Source: Paenibacillus sp. Soil750
GTDB taxonomy: Bacteria; Bacillota; Bacilli; Paenibacillales; NBRC-103111
Assembly: GCF_001428045.1 (NCBI RefSeq)
Contig: NZ_LMSD01000040.1
Location: forward strand, 124,096 to 188,095
Direction of reading: 5' to 3'
DNA length: 64,000 nt
Numbering within the stretch: the first letter of the stretch is position 1; every line of letters starts with the position of its first letter. Shown piece by piece: positions 9,975 through 18,709 of this stretch. The position numbers and the translations under genes are program-made. The notes beneath the pieces are model-generated. The model ran no database searches and was not told where the DNA came from. It saw only the letters and a list, made by a program, of their open reading frames with translations.

Positions 9975-10005
9975 AACAAGGCTAGTTAGTATAACTAGCC
10001 TTGTT
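9975..10005 (-). terminator. Intra-operon hairpin between binding protein and ATPase genes
   Basis: Perfect 13-bp arms AACAAGGCTAGTT and AACTAGCCTTGTT, followed on the - strand by the interrupted T tract CTTTAGTTTT. It sits between the binding-protein stop and the ATPase start. Inference: partial termination or 3'-end protection gives more binding protein than transporter, as often seen in importer operons. Confidence 0.75.
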
Positions 10006-10055
10006 TGTACAGAAGCAAACCTATCGTTCTTACCAAGTAAACGTCAGTTGGACGC

Positions 10056-11111
10056 TTATGGTTTTTCAGGAACTTTGATTTCGCCGCTAATAATTTTGGC
10101 TTTGTACTCGTCAACTTTTTTCAAGATATCAGCAGAAACGTTTTTCTTGGATGTTTCAGGAAGGCCTACACCATCGTCTTTCAGACCCAACGTAACAACT
10201 TTACCACCTTGGAATTTACCTGAAATAACATCTTTGGATACACGAAGTACCGCAGAGTCAACACGTTTCAACATGGATGTCAATGTAACTTCGTCGCCAA
10301 ACTCAAGGGATTGGTCTTTATCTACACCGATAACCCATACTTTTTTACCGTTTTTCGCGCGATCTTTCGCTTCGTTGAATACACCGTTACCTGTGGATCC
10401 AGCTGCGTGGAAAATGATATCAGCGCCATCGTTATAGATCGTTGCTGCTGCTGCTTTACCAAGATCAGGCTTATCGAAAGCACCCGTATAGTTGATTTGA
10501 ATCTTAGCATCTGGTTTTACTGCTTTAACACCAGCTACGAAACCAGCTTCGAAACGTTTGATAACCGGGATGTCGATACCGCCAACGAAACCGATTTTAT
10601 TTGTTTTTGTTGTAAGACCTGCTACCACACCAACAAGGTAAGCACCTTCTTGTTCGGAGAAAGTAACGGATTCTACGTTAGGAGCTTCTACAACGTTATC
10701 AATGATCGCAAGTTTCGCGTTCGGGTTTTGAGTTGCTACTGTTTTAAGTGCATCACCCATCAAGAAACCAATACCCCAAGTCAGGTTGTAGCCGTCTTTA
10801 ACGAATTGATTCAAGTTCGGCGTGTAGTCAGCGTCGCTCTTGCTCTCAAGGTTTTTTACGTTAGCACTTGTTTGTTTTTTCAGAAGCGTCAAGCCTTCCC
10901 AAGCACTTTGGTTAAAGGACTTGTCGTTTACGCCGCCGATATCTGTAACCATACCGATTTTGAAGTCTTTGCCTGTATTGTCGCTAGCTACAGCACTTGC
11001 AGCTGGTGATGCGGATGAACCCGTGTTTGTTTCTTCTTTTTTGGCACAACCGGAAATCACTAATGCAGAAACGGTTACAGTCATCAGAACTGTTGAAAAA
11101 ATCTTCTTCAT
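10056..11111 (-). CDS. nupN: BMP-family nucleoside-binding lipoprotein, NupN-like
   Basis: Solute-binding lipoprotein of 351 residues. The signal peptide ends in the lipobox VISGC, giving a lipidated Cys22, and a Ser/Ala/Thr linker follows. The mature part is of the basic-membrane-protein (BMP/Med) type, with IGMVTDIGGVNDKSFNQSAWEG, the classic start of these nucleoside-binding folds, and FVGGIDIPVIKRFEAGFVAG. I chose the ATG at 11111 because GGGGGT lies eight bases before it; the upstream in-frame ATGs lack a site and would put extra residues before the signal peptide. First gene of the importer operon. Confidence 0.93.
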   Translation of the reverse strand: MKKIFSTVLMTVTVSALVISGCAKKEETNTGSSASPAASAVASDNTGKDFKIGMVTDIGGVNDKSFNQSAWEGLTLLKKQTSANVKNLESKSDADYTPNLNQFVKDGYNLTWGIGFLMGDALKTVATQNPNAKLAIIDNVVEAPNVESVTFSEQEGAYLVGVVAGLTTKTNKIGFVGGIDIPVIKRFEAGFVAGVKAVKPDAKIQINYTGAFDKPDLGKAAAATIYNDGADIIFHAAGSTGNGVFNEAKDRAKNGKKVWVIGVDKDQSLEFGDEVTLTSMLKRVDSAVLRVSKDVISGKFQGGKVVTLGLKDDGVGLPETSKKNVSADILKKVDEYKAKIISGEIKVPEKP

Positions 11112-11416
11112 CGATTTTACCCCCATCGTATCATCTTTTAATTGAAACCATGAAGCCCACACTGTAGGTTGACCAAATCCAGTTAAATTATGTAAGCTCA
11201 CTTTGAATTGAGTGTATCACTTCGATTTCTAACATAAAAGCAAATCGCCTTCGGATTCCCAAAATTCGTTATGTCACACAAGTTAACACAGTTTTTTTGT
11301 TTTTCCCGACAATATAGGTGCAAAGCCCCAATTAAAGATTATACAACCAGCGGTCAATAAAATCTAGATAGCTCTATGTTAATTTTTTGAACATCTTCAG
11401 CAAAAAAAAGCCTCCT
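11112..11416. other. Untranslated region upstream of the nucleoside operon
   Basis: About 300 bases without a gene between ilvA and the binding-protein gene. On the - strand it holds AT-rich tracts and a TATAAT-like hexamer (within TTGTATAATC) lacking a good -35 partner at 17 bases. I looked for a purine riboswitch core and saw none. The operon promoter should lie here, but I cannot place it firmly. Confidence 0.4.
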
Positions 11417-11429
11417 CTAGATGAGAAGG
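11402..11429 (-). terminator. Terminator overlapping the ilvA stop codon
   Basis: On the - strand CCTTCTC and GAGGAGG pair around ATCTA and are followed by CTTTTTTTTG. The stem includes the final ilvA codons and the TAG stop. Confidence 0.8.
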
Positions 11430-12673
11430 TTAAATAACTTAGGATCCTTATTAATTTCGATATAACCATAATCTTTACGGGAGAGGCGTTCAATCAAACC
11501 TTCATAATCATCTTTGTTTTTGAGCTCAATCCCTACCAGTGCCGGTGCATCGTCACGATTATTCTTCTTCGTATACTCAAAACGCGTGATGTCATCGGAC
11601 GGTCCTAGGACTTCCTCCAAAAATTCACGCAAAGCCCCTGCACGTTGCGGGAAGTTCAAGATGAAGTAATGCTTCAAGCCCTCATATACAAGTGATCTTT
11701 CTTTGATTTGCTGCATCCGATCAATATCATTATTTCCACCGCTGATGATACAGACAACGTTCTTGCCACGAATTTGTTCGCGGTACGCATCCAGCGCTGC
11801 CACTGGAAGCGCCCCTGCAGGCTCAATAACAATCGCGTTGCTATTGTAGAGCTCCAGAATGGTTGTACACTCTTTGCCGGAAGGAATGATGACGATATCC
11901 TCTAGCTTCTCTTTGCAAATGTCAAAAGTCATCTCACCCACTTGCGCTACGGCTGCACCGTCAACAAACTTCTCAATAGAAGGTAATTTAACGACCGCGC
12001 CTTGTTTCAGTGCTTCCGTCATGCTGGCCGCGCCTTCTGGTTCTGCGCCAATAATGCGCGTCCGCGGTGAAACGCTCGCCACATAGGTGGCAACTCCAGC
12101 AGCTAGTCCACCTCCGCCAATCGTCGCGAAGATGAAATCCGGTGTTTCCGGCATCTGATTCATGATTTCCAAGCCAACAGTCCCTTGTCCCGCAATCGTA
12201 CGCACATCATCGAACGGGTGGATGAACACTTTATTCTCCTTCAGGCAGTAGGCCTTGGCTTGCGTCGAAGAATCATCGAAGGAATCGCCAACAAGGATGA
12301 CTTCCACGAACGAGCCTCCGAACAGCTTCACTTGCGAAATCTTCTGACGCGGTGTCGTAGTCGGCATGAAGATCTTGCCCTCAATGCCTAGCTGCTTACA
12401 AGAATAAGCTACACCCTGTGCATGGTTGCCTGCACTCGCACACACAACCCCTGCTGCGCGTTCCGCTTCCGTTAAGCTCTGGATCACATTGTAAGCTCCG
12501 CGAATCTTGAACGAACGAACAATTTGCATATCTTCACGTTTGAGATAAACGTTACATTCATACTGGCTAGAGAGCAGCTCATTGCGTTGCAGCGGCGATG
12601 GTTCGATCACTTTGCTGAGCACATGATTGGCTCTAATAATATCTTCCAAACCCACTTTACCAGATACAACCAT
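11417..12673 (-). CDS. ilvA: Threonine ammonia-lyase (threonine dehydratase), biosynthetic
   Basis: PLP enzyme of 418 residues converting L-threonine to 2-oxobutanoate and ammonia, the first step toward isoleucine. The PLP lysine is Lys56 in VRSFKIRGAYN, with the substrate loop ASAGNHAQGVAYSC and the glycine-rich phosphate-binding loop TIGGGGLAAG. A single C-terminal ACT-like regulatory domain (about 325-410, KHYFILNFPQRAGALREFL) fits the shorter Bacillus-type enzyme under isoleucine control. The ATG at 12673 was chosen over an in-frame start 27 codons upstream because AAAGGGTG lies nine bases before it. It is a single-gene unit bounded by terminators; no other ilv or leu genes are nearby. 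Confidence 0.95.
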   Translation of the reverse strand: MVVSGKVGLEDIIRANHVLSKVIEPSPLQRNELLSSQYECNVYLKREDMQIVRSFKIRGAYNVIQSLTEAERAAGVVCASAGNHAQGVAYSCKQLGIEGKIFMPTTTPRQKISQVKLFGGSFVEVILVGDSFDDSSTQAKAYCLKENKVFIHPFDDVRTIAGQGTVGLEIMNQMPETPDFIFATIGGGGLAAGVATYVASVSPRTRIIGAEPEGAASMTEALKQGAVVKLPSIEKFVDGAAVAQVGEMTFDICKEKLEDIVIIPSGKECTTILELYNSNAIVIEPAGALPVAALDAYREQIRGKNVVCIISGGNNDIDRMQQIKERSLVYEGLKHYFILNFPQRAGALREFLEEVLGPSDDITRFEYTKKNNRDDAPALVGIELKNKDDYEGLIERLSRKDYGYIEINKDPKLFNLLI

Positions 12674-12784
12674 CTTCTCGAACACCCTTTCTTTGTTGAA
12701 GCTTCCATAAGTTTTAACATGTATTGTAACATATGTGGTGCGTTCTGTACGCAAATATCGTAGGCAGCAAGCTTTAACAACAAA

Positions 12785-12822
12785 AGCCGCCCCTCGAAGT
12801 CAATTGACCTTGAGGAGCGGCT
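12785..12822 (-). terminator. Terminator after the MFS efflux gene
   Basis: Long GC-rich stem on the - strand, AGCCGCTCCTC pairing with GAGGGGCGGCT, followed by TTTTGTTG. It lies between the efflux gene stop and the ilvA leader. Confidence 0.9.
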
Positions 12823-12847
12823 CATTTATACGTCCAACCTGAAGTGA

Positions 12848-14350
12848 TTAATGACCGACCATCATTGGAATTTCAGCCGCATTCCCTGACTCGCCTTCAA
12901 TTTTCTTAGGCTTCTGCAACATCAAACCAAGCAGACCGCCAAGAATGGCGATACCAAGCAAAATGAGGAACGTATATCCAAACGCGGAGGCATATAAGCC
13001 TACATCTGGCTTTTGTGCGCCTGACTCAACCATTAGATCCTTAAATTTTGTACTGAAAATCGTCATCAAGATGGCAATAGCGAAGGACATCATGACTTGC
13101 TGCGCCGCGTTCGTCAAGGACGTCACACGACCAACCAAATTCTGAGGTGCTGATTGAATCAAGTGATTGTTCAGCGGCATCATGAAGAGTCCCATACCCG
13201 CTCCCAGAAGCGTAAGCGGCAGCATAACCGTGCCTACACCGGAATCACCAGAAATATTGGAAAGCAACAAGGCTGAAATCGTTGTAAGAACCATCCCCGC
13301 AATAACGAGCGGACGAGCACCGAAACGGTCGGACAGCTTACCACCGATTGGCATGAACAATCCGGAAGCCAACGCTTGAGGAAGCATGATCAATCCTGTT
13401 TTCAATGGGCTGTAACCATGAGCTTGTTGTAAGAATAGGGGTACAAGGAACATCGTACCGAACATCGCAATCTGAGAAATCCATTGCACGATAATCCCTT
13501 TCGTGAAGTTCCCTGAACGGAATACGCGAAGCTCCAAAAGTGGATTCTTCTGTTTCAATTCAACAATAATGAAGAGGATAAGTGCAATGACACCAACGCC
13601 AGAACCGATCAGCGTATCTGCATCTGTCCATGTGGATTTCCCCGTAATTGGATCAATACCACCATTGGAAACACCATAAACCAGTGCCGCGAAAGCTAAA
13701 GGCCCTAACAACATACCCAACAAATCTAGAGAAGCAACGCTTTGACGCTGCATATTTGGCAATGTACGAATACCTAAAATAATACCAATAACACCAATAG
13801 GCAAATTAATAAGGAAAATCCACTGCCAGCTGTGATACTCAACTAACCAACCTGCAACGACAGGACCAAGAGCAGGACCCAGTAGAATCGGAATCCCCAT
13901 CATCCCCATAACAGCCCCTACTTTACCCGGAGGAGATAGACGATAAATGAATGCCATCGCTATCGGCACGACGACACCGCCGCCTAAGCCTTGAATGATA
14001 CGGTAAGTAATCAACATTTCAACCGAATTCGCTAGCGCACATAGACCAGAGCCTATTGTGAAGAGACCTACCGAAATCAGGAAAATCTTCTTGGCACCGA
14101 AACGATCCGATAACCAACCTGCCAATGGAATAACCGCGGCTTGTGCTAAGGCATAACCAATAACCGTCCATTGAACGAGTGATAAATTGAGCAAATTGAA
14201 TTCTTCTTGCAACTTAGGAAGCGCAACGTTGACCGCTGTTCCGTCCAAAATAACCATGAAAATACCTACGACAATCGCTATCAGCGGCCCCAAAATGCTG
14301 CGCATTGAGAACGGGGCTTCTGTTTCTTTCGATGTTGCTTGTGAAGACAT
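12848..14350 (-). CDS. MFS multidrug efflux pump, DHA2 (14-TM) family
   Basis: Drug:proton antiporter of 500 residues of the EmrB/QacA type with about fourteen hydrophobic segments. Motif C-like and DHA2 signatures are visible: FMVILDGTAVNVALPKLQ in the first helix, GWLSDRFGAKKIFLIS (motif A) after helix 2, and GPALGPVVAGWLVEYHSWQW (motif C) in helix 5. The ATG at 14350 has GGAGGGATT upstream; 29 further in-frame codons upstream lack a site. A TetR-type gene is transcribed divergently and a perfect palindrome lies in the shared promoter region, so drug-inducible local control is likely. The substrates cannot be predicted. Confidence 0.93.
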   Translation of the reverse strand: MSSQATSKETEAPFSMRSILGPLIAIVVGIFMVILDGTAVNVALPKLQEEFNLLNLSLVQWTVIGYALAQAAVIPLAGWLSDRFGAKKIFLISVGLFTIGSGLCALANSVEMLITYRIIQGLGGGVVVPIAMAFIYRLSPPGKVGAVMGMMGIPILLGPALGPVVAGWLVEYHSWQWIFLINLPIGVIGIILGIRTLPNMQRQSVASLDLLGMLLGPLAFAALVYGVSNGGIDPITGKSTWTDADTLIGSGVGVIALILFIIVELKQKNPLLELRVFRSGNFTKGIIVQWISQIAMFGTMFLVPLFLQQAHGYSPLKTGLIMLPQALASGLFMPIGGKLSDRFGARPLVIAGMVLTTISALLLSNISGDSGVGTVMLPLTLLGAGMGLFMMPLNNHLIQSAPQNLVGRVTSLTNAAQQVMMSFAIAILMTIFSTKFKDLMVESGAQKPDVGLYASAFGYTFLILLGIAILGGLLGLMLQKPKKIEGESGNAAEIPMMVGH

Positions 14351-14460
14351 GTAATCCCTCCATCCGATTAATTTCTCTCTTTTGTCTATCGTTGACCGTA
14401 TATAGTATACCCTGTACAATACAATAGTGGCAGACATACACGAACATCAATAACTCTCGT

Positions 14461-14486
14461 TGTAAACGGACAAATGTCCGTTTACA
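14461..14486. promoter_or_regulatory. Palindromic operator of the TetR/MFS pair
   Basis: Perfect 12-bp inverted repeat TGTAAACGGACA / TGTCCGTTTACA with a two-base centre, in the divergent intergenic region between the efflux gene and the tetR-type gene. Size and position fit a TetR-family operator that controls both genes. No other copy was noticed in the window. Confidence 0.85.
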
Positions 14487-14562
14487 TTTCTGATGCTAAC
14501 AGAACTTTCGTTTCCTTGTCAATACGAACACAATAAATTCACATCTAAAGAGGTGGTTACAG

Positions 14563-15174
14563 ATGTCCATTCGTCATGAACGCAAGGACGCCATGGAAAA
14601 TCGCCAATTAATACTCCAAACCGCCAAACAACTCTTTCATGATTATGGCGTTCAATCGGTCAGCATGCATCAAATTGCCAAAACAGCAGGCATTGGACAA
14701 GCAACCCTCTATCGCAGATATGCGGATAAAGGAGACCTTTGCTTCGATGTCCTTCAGCATTATGGGAAGCAATTTATAAATGACATTATGATGTATCTCG
14801 ATAAACATAACCAAGCTGCGCCTATTGATCGACTGACTGGCATTTTGGATCTATGGATTGATGAAATTGAGGAAAAAGCAGAGCTAATCGTTGCGATGTC
14901 AACCAAGATTGATATCAACTGCGAGGATAGCCGCGGCAACTTCTTCCTCTCCCCTATTTACCATTTCATACGCGATAAATTGTCGGAGCTTATTCTTGAA
15001 TCCCTTGGCCCCAATCAAGAGCCACAAGCGGAGCCTGATTTTGCAGCCCATACGATCATCTGCTCGATGTCACCGATCGGCTATTTTCACATCAAAAATG
15101 AGAAAGCCTATACGAAAGAGCATATGAAGGCACATTACCGTCAGTTATTCTACTTTCTTTTCAAAAGAGACTAG
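14563..15174 (+). CDS. TetR/AcrR-family transcriptional regulator
   Basis: Repressor of 203 residues. The N-terminal helix-turn-helix is clear (about 15-55: ILQTAKQLFHDYGVQSVSMH, then IAKTAGIGQATLYRRYADK). The rest is the variable all-helical ligand and dimer domain. AAAGAGGTGG precedes the ATG. It is transcribed away from the MFS efflux gene and shares with it the 26-bp palindromic operator at 14461-14486, so it most likely represses the pump and itself until a drug-like ligand binds. Followed by a strong terminator. Confidence 0.93.
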   Translation: MSIRHERKDAMENRQLILQTAKQLFHDYGVQSVSMHQIAKTAGIGQATLYRRYADKGDLCFDVLQHYGKQFINDIMMYLDKHNQAAPIDRLTGILDLWIDEIEEKAELIVAMSTKIDINCEDSRGNFFLSPIYHFIRDKLSELILESLGPNQEPQAEPDFAAHTIICSMSPIGYFHIKNEKAYTKEHMKAHYRQLFYFLFKRD

Positions 15175-15218
15175 TTCTCTTGCCACAAATGCCTCGTCAG
15201 CTAACGACTGAATAAAGA

Positions 15219-15247
15219 CCTCTCAATGATGCATTGAGAGGCCTTTT
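15219..15247. terminator. Bidirectional terminator
   Basis: Perfect 10-bp stem CCTCTCAATG / CATTGAGAGG with a three-base loop, then CCTTTTGT on the + strand and CTTTATTC on the - strand. It serves the TetR gene and the convergent SLH-protein gene. Confidence 0.9.
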
Positions 15248-15279
15248 GTCGTTCACTTATGCGAATTACGTTAGAAAGA

Positions 15280-17658
15280 TTAATAGTAGTATCGCGGCTT
15301 ATCTTGCAATTCAGCTCTCGTTTGCAAGAAACGATAGAATGCGCTAGCAGCCTGTGCTTTCGTCACTTCATTCTGCGGGGCAAAGTAGCCATCGCTGAGC
15401 GTCATAATATTCAGCCCTAACACGATTGCAGCATCGCCAACGTTAGACACTTTCCCAGCATCCAAGAAATCCTTGTTAAATACACCGTCAAATTTCGTTA
15501 GGCTGTGATAACCCAATGCTTTCACGATCAATTGCGCCATTTCTTCACGATTCATCGTAGCTTCCGGATTGAACTCTTTCCCTACATCAAGCAGCCCGCG
15601 ATCAACAGCATTCTCCACATAGGCAAAATATTTGGAGCCATTGCCCACATCCGCGAAGGATGCAGCACGCTCAGCTCCGTAATAGATGCCGCCGTTGCCG
15701 CCATTCATGGCGATGACAAGCATTTTGACCAACTCACCGCGCTTAATCGTTTGGTCTGGATTCACTTTGCCGTCCTTCACATCCAAAGCTTGATAATCAA
15801 GCATCAATTGAAGTTCGTTTTGTGCCCAGTGCTTATCAATATCACTTACAATCACTTTATCCAAAGAGATAACCTCGCCGGTTTGCGCACTGCGCCATTG
15901 ACCTGATTCGGCATCCAGAAGAAAGCTATCGCGATTCACACTTTTCGGTACAAGGGAATATACAAGCTTCGCTTTTGGCTGCGCTTTTGCATCCGTTGCT
16001 ACTGACGGTGGTATCTCACCTGCCGCCACCATTACGCGGTATTTCTCAATCGGCATAGCGCCTGTGTATCCGTTGCTCTCCAATACGTAGCCAAGCTTCA
16101 CATCGAACTGTGCCAGCCACAGAGCTTTGGCCTTATCAATGGAAATAACCTCAGGCTTTTGAGCAGGATACGCGATATGATCACTTAGGGATACATAATA
16201 GTTCGAGATGGCTCCCGTTACACGGTCGATGCTTACCCGCACCTCTTCATTCGCCACAGCAACGCCGTCAATGACACGCTTGTAGCTAATTTCCCATGTA
16301 CGCATTTGCTTCAGCATATCCTGGGAATACTCTTTCTGAACATTCAGCACGAGTTGATCCGTGGAAGCAGGAAGCTGTGCTTTGACAAATTCCGTGCTTT
16401 TCGCAATCGCATCATCTAATGAAACCTTGCCTTCGATAGGCTTATCATTCTCACTACTATAAGGAACATAATAGTTGAAATTAGTAATAACGCCAGTTTT
16501 ACTATTCACGGATGCCCAAACGTTATTGCCTGCAACAATTTTTCCAGAAGCGGCTGTATCCGACGTTGCCTTGGTCCAGCTCATGTTCCAGCTCGATAAG
16601 GTCTCACCCGTCTCAGCATTCTTCGATTCATTGTAGGAAGCTTCTTGCAGCTTGTACTCTGAGGATAGGTTAAATGTCGTTGCCACTTTCTTAACGGCTT
16701 CTTCCTTCGTCAAATTCAAGGTAGCTGGCGGTTTCGTTCCCAGTGGCTTATCTGTTAATGGCTTATTGTTACCGTTCAAGCTAGGAAATGGTTGCCAAAC
16801 CTCGCCTGTTGCAGCATCCAAAGCAAAACTGTTCATGAAGTAGGAAATAATCGGTGCTCTTTTCCCTTGCGTGTTATACGGGATTTGATACTGTAAGGCA
16901 AGCTCCATCTTCTCACGGAATAGCTGATCTGCCTTCTCTTTCGAAATCAGTGTGCTCACCTTATCAAAAATCACTTTGTCGTCCCAATTGTACCAATAGC
17001 TCGTAATCTGACCCTCACCATTGACGTTGACATTAAGTCCATTTCCCGAGAAGGGAACTCCCCCAACGGATCGATCATAGCGAATGTTATATTGATAATT
17101 GCCGTCAAGCGGGGTACGGAACGTTTTCTCTACCGAGTCATCATACAGCAGTTCCTTCTGCTTCGATGGGTTTACTTTAGCAACAAATGCTGCAGCCAGC
17201 TCCTTCGCAGCTTGAAAATCCACCTTAGGCGGATACGACGGTTTATGTTCAGGATCATTGTCATTCATATTGTACGACGTAAGCGTTCCATCCAAACCAT
17301 TGATGGCAATATTCGCTGAGCCATAGAAACGATCTTTCACTTTCTTAGAATAACTGATGTTCCAAGTCGGGATATTCTGACCATTCTGGCCATAAAAAGC
17401 GTTTAAACTTATCGATTGGAGAACATAATCCGTAGGTAGTGTTATGTAAGTTTTGGCATACTCAAGCGCCTGTTCTTTCGTAATTTTGGCATCTTCCGCC
17501 GAGACGTCGGCTTGCCCTGGGTAGGCAGGGGATGACATTGCGGATGTAGCTGAACCAGATACACTTTCCGCCGCCCATGCTCCCATCGGGGCAACTGTCA
17601 GCAACAATGTCGAAGCGAGTACCATTGTGCCTGCTTGTTTTAATAATTTCAAAGTCAT
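15280..17658 (-). CDS. Surface protein with YcdB/YcdC-PepSY repeats and SLH domains
   Basis: Exported protein of 792 residues. The signal peptide (MTLKLLKQAG...LTVAPMGAWA) is followed by a long region of repeated YcdB/YcdC (PepSY-like) units, each with an 'A/E KA...A..FV' helix and a strand such as SWNMSWTK, TWNISYSKK or TWEISYKR. The C-terminus holds three SLH motifs (about 640-790: HWAQNELQLMLDYQAL, YFAYVENAVDRGLLDV and a more diverged copy), which anchor proteins to pyruvylated secondary cell-wall polymer. PepSY-like units are often linked to protease inhibition or sensing; the role here is unknown. The ATG at 17658 is preceded by GAGGAGG, with short spacing. The protein was probably lengthened by internal duplication. 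Confidence 0.88.
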   Translation of the reverse strand: MTLKLLKQAGTMVLASTLLLTVAPMGAWAAESVSGSATSAMSSPAYPGQADVSAEDAKITKEQALEYAKTYITLPTDYVLQSISLNAFYGQNGQNIPTWNISYSKKVKDRFYGSANIAINGLDGTLTSYNMNDNDPEHKPSYPPKVDFQAAKELAAAFVAKVNPSKQKELLYDDSVEKTFRTPLDGNYQYNIRYDRSVGGVPFSGNGLNVNVNGEGQITSYWYNWDDKVIFDKVSTLISKEKADQLFREKMELALQYQIPYNTQGKRAPIISYFMNSFALDAATGEVWQPFPSLNGNNKPLTDKPLGTKPPATLNLTKEEAVKKVATTFNLSSEYKLQEASYNESKNAETGETLSSWNMSWTKATSDTAASGKIVAGNNVWASVNSKTGVITNFNYYVPYSSENDKPIEGKVSLDDAIAKSTEFVKAQLPASTDQLVLNVQKEYSQDMLKQMRTWEISYKRVIDGVAVANEEVRVSIDRVTGAISNYYVSLSDHIAYPAQKPEVISIDKAKALWLAQFDVKLGYVLESNGYTGAMPIEKYRVMVAAGEIPPSVATDAKAQPKAKLVYSLVPKSVNRDSFLLDAESGQWRSAQTGEVISLDKVIVSDIDKHWAQNELQLMLDYQALDVKDGKVNPDQTIKRGELVKMLVIAMNGGNGGIYYGAERAASFADVGNGSKYFAYVENAVDRGLLDVGKEFNPEATMNREEMAQLIVKALGYHSLTKFDGVFNKDFLDAGKVSNVGDAAIVLGLNIMTLSDGYFAPQNEVTKAQAASAFYRFLQTRAELQDKPRYYY

Positions 17659-17686
17659 CTTCCTCCTCAAGTAGATCTCCATACGA

Positions 17687-17717
17687 CATGTGGACCCACA
17701 TGCTTGGACGCGTCCAA
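17687..17717 (-). promoter_or_regulatory. Two adjacent palindromes in the leader of the SLH gene
   Basis: CATGTG-GACC-CACATG (17687-17702) is followed at once by TTGGACGCGTCCAA (17704-17717), 30-60 bases upstream of the start codon. They could be a protein-binding site or mRNA-stabilising hairpins; neither is proven. Confidence 0.5.
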
Positions 17718-17813
17718 CTGCCATATAGTACTTGACGGTGAGCGCTGGAAAAAGGTTGCAAATACACAAGAAAAAAATACCAATATTTATTTCTATTTCA
17801 CCCAGCAAAATTA

Positions 17814-17850
17814 GAAAAAGACTTGAGCATCCCATACGGAATATTCAAGC
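17814..17850 (-). terminator. Terminator after the pseudouridine synthase gene
   Basis: On the - strand GGCTTGA...TCAAGTC form an imperfect stem around ATATTCCGTATGGGATGC, followed by TTTTTCT. Confidence 0.7.
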
Positions 17851-17873
17851 CTTATCTTGTGATTAATTTGCAG

Positions 17874-18587
17874 TTACGGATTCGTCTGCGACTTCTCCTG
17901 GCTAAGCATTTGCATCAAATCCTTTAACTCACCTTGCGTTAAATCCCGCCATTTCCCTACTTTCAAAGCGCCCAAATGAATATGCATGATGCGAACACGC
18001 TGCAGACGCACTACACGATATCCGAATGCTTCGCACATCCTACGAATTTGCCGGTTCAGCCCCTGTGTGAGAATGATTCGAAATACACGTTCATTGACTT
18101 GAATGATTTCACATGGTTTCGTCATCGTACCCAGAATACGCACCCCACTAGCCATTCCCCGCAAAAACATCTGTGTAATCGGCCGATTCACCGTTACGAT
18201 ATATTCTTTATCGTGATTATTCTCCGCACGGAGAATCTGATTCACAATATCCCCGTTATTCGTCAGCAGGATAAGCCCTTCTGAGTCTTTGTCCAATCTG
18301 CCGATAGGGAAAATCCGCTCCGAATGCCCCACGAAATCAACGATATTCCCGCGAATATGCGCCTCCGTTGTTGAGGTAATGCCCACTGGCTTATTAAGTG
18401 CAATGTATACGTGTTCTTTCTTCTCTCCAATTGCCCGCCCATCGACCTTCACTTCATCACCAGGACCTACAACGCTGCCAAGCCCTGCAATTTCTCCATT
18501 GATCGTTACACGCCTAGCTTCGACCCATTTGTCCGCCTCACGTCTGGAGCACACGCCGGTTTCACTTATAAACTTATTAATTCTCAT
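17874..18587 (-). CDS. rluF: 23S rRNA pseudouridine synthase, RluB/RluF type
   Basis: RNA-modifying enzyme of 237 residues. An N-terminal S4 RNA-binding domain (about 1-60: RINKFISETGVCSRREADKW) is followed by the RsuA/RluB/E/F catalytic domain with the signature GRLDKDSEGLILLTNNG, where the first Asp is the catalytic residue. The motif LTQGLNRQIRRMCEAFGYRV is typical of RluF-like members, which modify 23S rRNA near U2604 (E. coli numbering). I chose the ATG at 18587 because the S4 domain begins there; AGAAGGGA lies about 12 bases upstream. The longer frame begins only 14 codons earlier. Confidence 0.85.
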   Translation of the reverse strand: MRINKFISETGVCSRREADKWVEARRVTINGEIAGLGSVVGPGDEVKVDGRAIGEKKEHVYIALNKPVGITSTTEAHIRGNIVDFVGHSERIFPIGRLDKDSEGLILLTNNGDIVNQILRAENNHDKEYIVTVNRPITQMFLRGMASGVRILGTMTKPCEIIQVNERVFRIILTQGLNRQIRRMCEAFGYRVVRLQRVRIMHIHLGALKVGKWRDLTQGELKDLMQMLSQEKSQTNP

Positions 18588-18709
18588 GCCCCTGAAATTC
18601 CCTTCTATTCCGCCTTCATTTGAATTCAATACCTTCTATTATGCTGGATTCGAAGCGACGGTTCAAGTTTGTTATACTAGGAGAACAGTTTACATACCGA
18701 AGGAGTATA

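Noticed and set aside
11112..11416. Purine riboswitch upstream of the nucleoside importer operon
   Set aside because: The three-way junction core and its conserved loop sequences could not be found on the - strand.
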